28,548 bases of DNA from the NCBI GenBank assembly GCA_964587655.1, contig CAZPMT010000066.1:1-28548 (forward strand), written 5' to 3'. The notes beneath the pieces are model-generated. The model saw nothing but the letters and a program-made list of their open reading frames with translations. It was not told the DNA's origin and ran no database searches. Below, piece by piece: positions 23,239 to 28,548 of the stretch. The DNA comes from CAZPMT01 sp964587655 (GTDB lineage: Bacteria > Hydrogenedentota > Hydrogenedentia > Hydrogenedentales > SLHB01). Each line of letters begins with the position of its first letter. The stretch's first letter is position 1. A program made the position numbers and the translations under genes.

Positions 23239-23251
23239 GGAAAGGCTGGCT

Positions 23252-24124
23252 ATGTATCGAGCGGTGTCAGTGTCAGCAATAGCGGTGATGTTACTTTCAA
23301 CGTTCGGATGCGGTCCGGCAACGCGGCAGGATCAGGCGGGGCAGGCTGCGGCGAAGTCCGTGACGGTCAAGGGGTCCGACACGATGGTCCACCTCGTGAC
23401 GGCGTGGGCGGAAGGCTACATGGAGGCGCGCCCGGATTCGGAAATCTCGGTCACGGGCGGAGGTTCGGGCACTGGGATTGCCGCACTGCTCAACAAGACC
23501 ACGGATATCTGCGCCGCCTCGCGCGAGATGTCGCCAGCCGAGAAGGAACAGGGCGCGCAAAAGGGCATAATGCCCCGCGAGACCGTTGTCGCGCGGGATG
23601 CCATTGCCGTGATCGTCCACCCCTCTAGTCCGATCAACGAACTCACCATGGAGCAACTGAAGAAGATCTACACCGGCGCCTATGTGAGCTGGAGCGAGGT
23701 GAGTGGCGTCAGTGGCGAGTTCATCGTGCTTTCCCGCGAATCCAGCTCGGGGACATACGTGTTCTTTCAGGAACACGTCCTTAAGAAGGAGGACTATACG
23801 CAGAAAGCGCGCCTCATGCCCGCCACGTCGTCCATCATCCAGTCCGTGGAGACGGACGCGTTGGCCATTGGCTACGTAGGATTGGGCTATGCGTCCGAGG
23901 CCGCAGGCCGCGTCAAGATCCTGAAGATCAAGGGCGACGCGAACGCCCCGGCAATTGCCCCGTCGGAAGACACGGTACGCGACGGCAGCTACTCGATCTC
24001 CCGGCCGCTTTACTTCTACACGGGCGCAGGCGTCGCCCCTGCCGCGGATGACTTCGTCCAGTTCTGCCTAAGCGAGGCCGGGCAGAAGATCGTACGCGAG
24101 GCAGGTTACGTTCCGGTGAAATAA
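23252..24124 (+). CDS. pstS: Phosphate ABC transporter substrate-binding lipoprotein PstS
   Basis: A 290-residue phosphate-binding protein that delivers phosphate to PstCA. The signal peptide ends in LLSTFGC, and the cysteine after FG would be lipidated; the lipobox is imperfect. The mature protein has the PstS-type phosphate loop motifs: KGSDTMVHLV, TGGGSGTGIAALL, and SRESSSGTYVFF. GGGGAAAGG lies upstream of the ATG at 23252. It is preceded by a Pho-box-like promoter and by phoR 144 bases upstream. pstC begins 3 bases after its stop, indicating translational coupling. The family is firm. Confidence 0.93.
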   Translation: MYRAVSVSAIAVMLLSTFGCGPATRQDQAGQAAAKSVTVKGSDTMVHLVTAWAEGYMEARPDSEISVTGGGSGTGIAALLNKTTDICAASREMSPAEKEQGAQKGIMPRETVVARDAIAVIVHPSSPINELTMEQLKKIYTGAYVSWSEVSGVSGEFIVLSRESSSGTYVFFQEHVLKKEDYTQKARLMPATSSIIQSVETDALAIGYVGLGYASEAAGRVKILKIKGDANAPAIAPSEDTVRDGSYSISRPLYFYTGAGVAPAADDFVQFCLSEAGQKIVREAGYVPVK

Positions 24125-24127
24125 CCC

Positions 24128-25000
24128 ATGGGCCGTTATTGGCGAGAGACCGGCGTCAAGTGGGTGCTGGCGGCATCGAGTTCCGTCAGCATCATCGTTG
24201 TCCTTTTCATTTTCATCTTTCTGTTCAGAGAGGCCGCGCCCTTCGTCCGCGAGCCGGGGTTATCAGGTCTCATAGGCGGGAAATGGGTTCCGGTGTCGTT
24301 TCAGAAAGAGCAGTTCGGCATTGCGCCGCTCGTCGCGGGCAGCGTGCTGATCACATTGATGGCCACGCTGCTGGCCGTGCCCTTCGGCGTTTGCGCGGCC
24401 ATATACATTGCGGAAGTTGCCCGGCCTTCCGAACGCGAGATCCTCAAGCCGGTTGTCGAACTGCTTGCGGCGATTCCATCCGTTGTGCTCGGCTTCTTCG
24501 GGTTGATCGCGCTTGCGCCAATCGTGAAATGGATGTTCGGGCTTCCAACGGGCCTGACGGGCCTGACGGGCGCGTTGTTGCTCGCGCTGATGGCCATCCC
24601 GACGATTGTCTCGATCTCGGAAGACGCGATCCGGAGCGTGCCGCGGTCATACAGAGAGGCCTCGATGGCGCTCGGCGCGAGCGAAATGCAGACCATATGG
24701 CGCGTGACGGCGCCTGCCGCGCTGTCCGGGATTGTTGCCGCAGTGATGCTTGGGATGGGACGCGTGATCGGCGAGACGATGGCCGTGCTCATGGTCACGG
24801 GCAACGCTGCTATCATCACACTCTCTCCATTTGATTCGATGCGCACCATGACGGCGACCATCGCCGCGGAAATGGGCGAGGTCACCTATGGAAGCCGCCA
24901 CTACCAGGCGTTGTTCTGGGTGGGGATCCTGTTGCTGCTGGCAACGTTCACTCTCAATATGGCCGCGCGGCGCGTGCTCAGGAAATACCGGAGGGCCTGA
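24128..25000 (+). CDS. pstC: Phosphate ABC transporter permease PstC
   Basis: A 290-residue inner-membrane permease with about six transmembrane helices; the first is residues about 13-37 (VSIIVVLFIFIFLF). The binding-protein-dependent transport inner-membrane signature is SYREASMALGASEMQTIWRVTAPAA read over residues about 175-200 (the EAA loop that contacts PstB). A central periplasmic segment (LPTGLTGLTG) follows the fourth helix. It has no clear ribosome binding site; the start lies 3 bases after pstS. Its TGA stop shares one base with the pstA ATG (TGATG). It pairs with PstA to form the channel. Confidence 0.93.
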   Translation: MGRYWRETGVKWVLAASSSVSIIVVLFIFIFLFREAAPFVREPGLSGLIGGKWVPVSFQKEQFGIAPLVAGSVLITLMATLLAVPFGVCAAIYIAEVARPSEREILKPVVELLAAIPSVVLGFFGLIALAPIVKWMFGLPTGLTGLTGALLLALMAIPTIVSISEDAIRSVPRSYREASMALGASEMQTIWRVTAPAALSGIVAAVMLGMGRVIGETMAVLMVTGNAAIITLSPFDSMRTMTATIAAEMGEVTYGSRHYQALFWVGILLLLATFTLNMAARRVLRKYRRA

Positions 25001-25878
25001 TGAAGAGACGCATTCCCACAGTTTGTCAAACAGCGACAAACTGTGACATGGCGATTCGCTGGCTGATGCGATGCGCAACCTACTTCATAGTCATGGTCAT
25101 CGCATACATCATCATCGATATCGTCATAAAGGGAGCGCCGGCGATCAACTGGACGTTCCTCACGGCGATGCCGGAGAAGGGCGGGACGGAAGGTGGGATT
25201 CTTCCGGCAATCGCGGGAACGTTCTACCTCATCCTCGGCACGATCGCCGTGGCGCTGCCGCTTGGCATGGCCAGCGCCATCTATCTCTCGGAGTACGCGC
25301 AGCAGGGGCGCTTCACGCGAGTGTTGCGCCTGGCCATCATCACCCTGGCGGGGGTACCCTCGATCGTATTCGGCCTCTTCGGTCTAGGCCTTTTCGTGCT
25401 CTTTCTACACTTCGGGGCGAGCATTCTCGCGGGGAGCCTGACGCTGGCCTGCATGGTGCTTCCAACGATCATCGTGGCGAGCGAAGAGGCGCTGCGCGCC
25501 GTGCCAATGTACCTGCGCGAAGGCAGCCTGGCGCTCGGGGCGGGCAAGTGGCAGACGATATGGAAGAACGTGCTGCCGTATTCGATCCCCGGCATGGTGA
25601 CCGGCAGCGTGCTGGGCATTGGCCGTGCGGCCGGCGAGACGGCGCCGATCCTCCTGACGGTCGCGGCGTTCTATCTGCCGCGGCTGCCGAAGTCGATCTT
25701 CGACCAATGCATGGCCCTGCCGTACCACCTGTATGTTCTGGCGACGCAGCATCCGGGCATGGAAAAGATCCGTCCCATGCAATACGGCACGGCCCTGGTG
25801 CTGGTTGTCCTTGTGCTTGGCGTGAACTTGGGGGCAATCATTCTACGCATTCATTTCAGGAAGAAGTACAAATGGTAG
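25000..25878 (+). CDS. pstA: Phosphate ABC transporter permease PstA
   Basis: A 292-residue permease, partner of PstC. The ATG overlaps the pstC stop (TGATG). The N terminus is MKRRIP, then TVCQTATNC encoded by a family A palindrome, then DMAIRWLMR, where the normal PstA tail resumes. The first transmembrane helix is about 26-44 (YFIVMVIAYIIIDIV). The EAA loop is MYLREGSLALGAGKWQTIWK near residue 170. The C-terminal helix is ALVLVVLVLGVNLGAIIL. The stop TAG overlaps the pstB start by 7 bases. The alternative start at ATG 25048, after the palindrome, has no ribosome binding site; the coupled ATG is better supported. Confidence 0.93.
   Translation: MKRRIPTVCQTATNCDMAIRWLMRCATYFIVMVIAYIIIDIVIKGAPAINWTFLTAMPEKGGTEGGILPAIAGTFYLILGTIAVALPLGMASAIYLSEYAQQGRFTRVLRLAIITLAGVPSIVFGLFGLGLFVLFLHFGASILAGSLTLACMVLPTIIVASEEALRAVPMYLREGSLALGAGKWQTIWKNVLPYSIPGMVTGSVLGIGRAAGETAPILLTVAAFYLPRLPKSIFDQCMALPYHLYVLATQHPGMEKIRPMQYGTALVLVVLVLGVNLGAIILRIHFRKKYKW
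25018..25044. repeat. Palindromic element family A inside pstA
   Basis: 27 bases: ACAGTTTGTC (25018-25027), AAACAGC, GACAAACTGT (25035-25044); perfect arms, with C/G flanking. It encodes TVCQTATNC at residues 7-15 in the same phase as the phoB copy. Confidence 0.9.
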
Positions 25879-26687
25879 ACTCAACGGCAGCATCGGCAGC
25901 GACTCGATGGACAAGGGGTTGCGACCCCTTGTCTACTGCGAAGGTTCTCATAAGGAACCTGAACTTCTACTATGGCGCCGTGCAAGCTCTGTTCGACGTT
26001 TCGCTTGACGTCCAGCCTCAGCAGGTCACCGCGCTGATCGGACCGTCGGGCTGCGGCAAGTCGACCTTCCTGCGAACGCTCAATAGGATGAACGATATCA
26101 TAGAAGGAACGCGTCTTGAAGGCGCCGTGCTCATTGACGGCGAGGACATCTATGCGCCCGGCGTCGACGTTGTCGCCGTTCGCAAACGCGTGGGCATGGT
26201 TTTTCAGAAATCGAATCCCTTTCCGAAATCCCTTTTCGAGAACGTGGCCTACGGCCCGCGCATCGCCGGAATTCGAGATAGAAACCAACTGTCCGAGATC
26301 GTCGAGCGGAGCCTTATCCGTGCGGGCCTGTGGGAGGAAGTGAAGGACCGGTTGAGCCACAACGCGTTTGATCTTTCGGGCGGGCAGCAGCAGCGGCTGT
26401 GTATCGCGCGGGCGCTCGCGGTCGATCCCGAGATTCTGCTGATGGACGAGCCGGCATCGGCGCTGGACCCGCATTCGACGGCGCGCATCGAAGATCTGAT
26501 CGGCGAACTGCGACGGAACTACACGATCGTCATCGTGACGCACAACATGCAACAGGCCGCGCGGGTGTCCGACTTTACGGCGTTTTTCTATGAAGGGGAA
26601 TTGATCGAATTCGGCCCGACGGAGAAGATATTCACAAAGCCGGACCAGAAAAGGACCGAAGACTACATAACCGGCCGGTTCGGCTGA
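25872..26687 (+). CDS. pstB: Phosphate ABC transporter ATP-binding protein PstB
   Basis: A 271-residue ATPase that powers PstCA. It overlaps pstA by 7 bases; AGGAAGAAG lies about 6 bases upstream of ATG 25872. Walker A is GPSGCGKST (57-65), the Q loop is MVFQKSNPFPKS, the signature is LSGGQQQR, and Walker B is ILLMDEPASALDP; VTHNMQQA carries the switch histidine. An N-terminal tail of about 24 residues precedes the usual start (KVLIRNLNFYYG) and contains RGCDPLS from a family B palindrome. The C terminus is typical for PstB (DYITGRFG). phoU follows after 14 bases. Confidence 0.95.
   Translation: MVDSTAASAATRWTRGCDPLSTAKVLIRNLNFYYGAVQALFDVSLDVQPQQVTALIGPSGCGKSTFLRTLNRMNDIIEGTRLEGAVLIDGEDIYAPGVDVVAVRKRVGMVFQKSNPFPKSLFENVAYGPRIAGIRDRNQLSEIVERSLIRAGLWEEVKDRLSHNAFDLSGGQQQRLCIARALAVDPEILLMDEPASALDPHSTARIEDLIGELRRNYTIVIVTHNMQQAARVSDFTAFFYEGELIEFGPTEKIFTKPDQKRTEDYITGRFG
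25910..25933. repeat. Palindromic element family B inside pstB
   Basis: GACAAGGGGT (25910-25919) and ACCCCTTGTC (25924-25933) with a 4-base centre. It encodes RGCDPLS in the N-terminal tail. The core is the same as 368-387 in the beta-galactosidase apart from one base. Confidence 0.8.
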
Positions 26688-26701
26688 TCGAAAGGACCGC
26701 G

Positions 26702-27367
26702 ATGGGAATGCATCTGGAAATCGAGATCGAGAAGCTCAAAAAGAAGCTGCTCTCGCTGAGCGCAATTGTCGAGGACACGGTCTATCACGCGGTGCGCGCG
26801 CTGAAGGAGCGGAACGCTGAGTTGGCGCAGCAGGTCATCGACGCGGACTATGACATCGACGAACGCGAGGTCGATATCGAAGAGGAGTGTCAAAAGATCC
26901 TCGCACTGCATCAGCCGGTGGCCAACGATCTCCGGCACATCATCGCCGTGTTGAAGATCAACGCGGAACTCGAGCGGATCGGCGACGCCACCGTGAATAT
27001 CGGCGAACGTGTCCTGTTCCTGGTGTCAGAAGAACCGGTGGAGTTTCCTTTCGACTTCCCGGCGATGGCGCAGAAGGCGCAGGCCATGCTGCACAAGAGC
27101 CTCGACGCCCTCGTCAATCTCAACCCGGCTTTGGCCTACGAGGTAATCGCGGCGGACGATGAGGTCGATGCCATGAATCGCGATATGTACGGTCTCATCG
27201 AGAAGTGCATCCGCGGAGACCCGGCCCGGGTGGACACCTACATCCATCTCCTCGGAATCTCGCGTCACATCGAAAGGATTGGCGATCACGCGTCGAACAT
27301 CGCTGAAGACGTCATCTACCTGATCGAAGGCAAGATTGTCCGGCACCGTACGGAACAGTACAAGTGA
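26702..27367 (+). CDS. phoU: Phosphate uptake regulator PhoU
   Basis: The 221-residue all-helical protein represses the Pho response by linking PstSCAB to PhoR. AAAGGA lies about 8 bases before the ATG. Two PhoU three-helix bundles are visible, each with the metal-binding E/DxxxD pattern: DIEEECQKILALHQPVAND with LERIGDATVNIGE in the first, and NRDMYGLIEKC with HIERIGDHASNIAEDV in the second. It is the last gene of the phoB-phoU cluster. The heptamer repeat begins at its stop codon. Confidence 0.95.
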   Translation: MGMHLEIEIEKLKKKLLSLSAIVEDTVYHAVRALKERNAELAQQVIDADYDIDEREVDIEEECQKILALHQPVANDLRHIIAVLKINAELERIGDATVNIGERVLFLVSEEPVEFPFDFPAMAQKAQAMLHKSLDALVNLNPALAYEVIAADDEVDAMNRDMYGLIEKCIRGDPARVDTYIHLLGISRHIERIGDHASNIAEDVIYLIEGKIVRHRTEQYK

Positions 27368-27379
27368 GGCTGTAGGCCG
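27366..27379. repeat. Heptamer units, copy 3
   Basis: GAGGCTG and TAGGCCG, two units that begin inside the phoU stop codon. They belong to the same family as 5685-5726 and 20401-20469. Confidence 0.6.
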
Positions 27380-27396
27380 AAGCAGCATGCATAGTG

Positions 27397-27415
27397 GCGC
27401 GCATCTAATGCGCGC
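27397..27415. terminator. Hairpin between convergent genes
   Basis: GCGCGCAT (27397-27404), loop CTA, ATGCGCGC (27408-27415), a perfect 8-bp stem between convergent phoU and the URO-D gene. It could serve as a bidirectional terminator, but no T run is present on either strand. The URO-D stop codon (27405-27407) is the loop. Confidence 0.35.
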
Positions 27416-28439
27416 GCGCGAACTCCCGAAGGGCGTGCACATTCCTTACGGGTGTGTCCCGGACGACTTCGCATCCCGCGCTCACAATGTAGCGCGCCCG
27501 TATGTCGGTCCGTAATACGGGCGGACCGGCCTGTCGGAAGCACTCGGCAATTGCCGCGCGCACCGTCCCGGGCGTTCCGTTGCGCAGGACAACGACGGGA
27601 TCGATGTTTCCGAGGAGGAGCTGATCGGGTCCCATGGCTGCGCGGGCTTCATCGAGCGGGACCATCCAGTCGAGGTCGACGATTTCGCAGCCGAGCCGGC
27701 CCATGCCCTCGATGATGGCGCGCGTGTTGCCGCAGATGTGAAGGCGCACGCGCGTTCCCAGGGCATGGAGTCCGTCGACTAGCCTTTTCTCGAAGGGCCA
27801 CACGAACTGCCCGTACAACCGCGGACCCACGAGCGAGGCCGCCGCGTCGCCGATGCCAACGATATCCACGCCCGCCTGGACCTGGGCCCGGGCGAACCGC
27901 AGTTCCATATCGAGGACGAACTCAAAAAGGTCCGTCACAAAACGGGGGTCTTCATAGAAATCCATCATGAGCGTGTTGATGCCGCGCAGATCGGCTGCTT
28001 CGGCGCATGGCCCTTCAATCCATCCTTCGACAAGCTTGTCGCCGCGAACGCGTTCCTTGAACAGGGCCGCGGCCTGAACGCGATCCGTCATTCGTCCGCC
28101 GCCGAGCGGATCTGGCGCGCGCATTGAAACAAGGCCGGCTTTCGCGGCGAGGCGCGCCTGGCTCTCGATGATGGCCGGCGGCTGATCGTCAAAGAACTGG
28201 ATGGCGGCGCCACAGTCTGCCGCCTCGCGCGCAGGATCTGAAATGCAGGATACGTAGTCGAAATCAAACTCCTCGGACGTGCGCAATTGGGCCTCGACAA
28301 GCGTCCGGTGGTCGCACGCGTACTTGCGGTAGCACACGCCGCAGCGGTCCGCCGCGAACATCATCGTGATGGGCATCAAGGGCAGCGAATCTACGCTTGC
28401 CCCCTCAATCATCGCCAGTACGCGTTCCCTTCCCGTCAT
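27405..28439 (-). CDS. Uroporphyrinogen decarboxylase (URO-D)/MtaA-like family protein
   Basis: A 344-residue TIM-barrel protein of the URO-D family, in the branch with methylcobalamin:CoM-type methyltransferases rather than heme HemE. It starts MTGRERVLAMIEG; GGAGG lies on the coding strand just upstream of the ATG at 28439. The zinc-type motif HICGNT gives H234 and C236, with C323 in VSAGCEV as the likely third ligand. Catalytic arginines of true HemE are not evident. It would probably transfer a methyl group from a corrinoid protein, but no corrinoid protein or activator is encoded in the window. A family C palindrome encodes residues about 307-315 (PVLRTDIRA), a few residues before YIVSAGCEV. 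Confidence 0.85.
   Translation of the reverse strand: MTGRERVLAMIEGASVDSLPLMPITMMFAADRCGVCYRKYACDHRTLVEAQLRTSEEFDFDYVSCISDPAREAADCGAAIQFFDDQPPAIIESQARLAAKAGLVSMRAPDPLGGGRMTDRVQAAALFKERVRGDKLVEGWIEGPCAEAADLRGINTLMMDFYEDPRFVTDLFEFVLDMELRFARAQVQAGVDIVGIGDAAASLVGPRLYGQFVWPFEKRLVDGLHALGTRVRLHICGNTRAIIEGMGRLGCEIVDLDWMVPLDEARAAMGPDQLLLGNIDPVVVLRNGTPGTVRAAIAECFRQAGPPVLRTDIRARYIVSAGCEVVRDTPVRNVHALREFARAH
27495..27523. repeat. Palindromic element family C inside the URO-D gene
   Basis: CGCCCGTAT (27495-27503) and ATACGGGCG (27515-27523) with an 11-base centre. Its reverse complement is identical to 783-811 at 28 of 29 positions. It encodes PVLRTDIRA in a loop before the zinc-ligand region. Confidence 0.85.
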
Positions 28440-28548
28440 AGGACCTCCTCTCGGCGTTCACGGCCATAATATCATGTATCGCGCACTTGGGCTTCCCCGA
28501 TCCGCATGTAAGGAGTCGAGTTTTCGCGTGGGAGGATGAGAAGCGGGT

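Noticed and set aside
28510..28548. Start of a further plus-strand gene at the right edge
   Set aside because: AAGGAG is followed by GTG and ATG candidates at unsuitable spacing, and too few codons remain to judge.

Overview
The window is a high-GC bacterial chromosome segment of about 28.5 kb. Its gene content is a sugar-catabolic and single-carbon toolkit: an SDR tail, a secreted GH2 beta-galactosidase, a sugar isomerase, Gfo/Idh/MocA, a Tat-exported aldo/keto reductase and a URO-D family protein. It also carries sigma-54, lipoproteins and many short palindromes. This fits an uncultured Planctomycetota/Hydrogenedentota/Lentisphaerota-like lineage, Hydrogenedentota being my best guess. That placement is inference; no rRNA or marker gene is present to prove it.

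Layout. 1-166: end of an SDR. 283-4110: large secreted beta-galactosidase with a jelly-roll domain inserted in its catalytic barrel. 4191-5683: near-consensus sigma-70 promoter and rpoN. 5741-8825: three plus-strand genes, a zinc-type dehydrogenase, a sugar isomerase/epimerase and a membrane-anchored amidohydrolase. 8835-10321: two minus-strand envelope proteins (DUF3592-like and DUF6599-like). 10322-11631: repeat-rich spacer and aldo/keto reductase. 11775-15831: lower-GC island on the minus strand with an Eco57I-like DNA methylase and a PD-(D/E)XK nuclease-like partner. 16044-19876: Gfo/Idh/MocA, aroB, a TPR protein and an unknown gene. 20056-20390: two tandem paralogous microproteins. 20489-27367: complete phosphate regulon phoB-phoR-pstS-pstC-pstA-pstB-phoU with Pho-box-like direct repeats before phoB and pstS. 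27405-28439: URO-D family methyltransferase-like gene on the minus strand.

How the genes work together. PhoR/PhoB would sense phosphate status and drive the PstSCAB transporter and PhoU. The methylase and nuclease overlap by 4 bases and look like one restriction-modification-type unit. The remaining genes look like independent catabolic or housekeeping genes.

The most unusual signal is a set of short palindromes. Three unrelated families, of about 20-29 bp, occur inside coding sequences without breaking the frame: in the beta-galactosidase (twice), phoB, pstA, pstB and the URO-D gene. They sit in linkers, tails or loops where homologues normally have nothing. One family also has two intergenic copies. 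This resembles the Rickettsia palindromic elements in principle, but the sequences and organism are different. Other short repeats (a heptamer array after stop codons, a 9-bp array, REP-like hairpins) fill the spacers.
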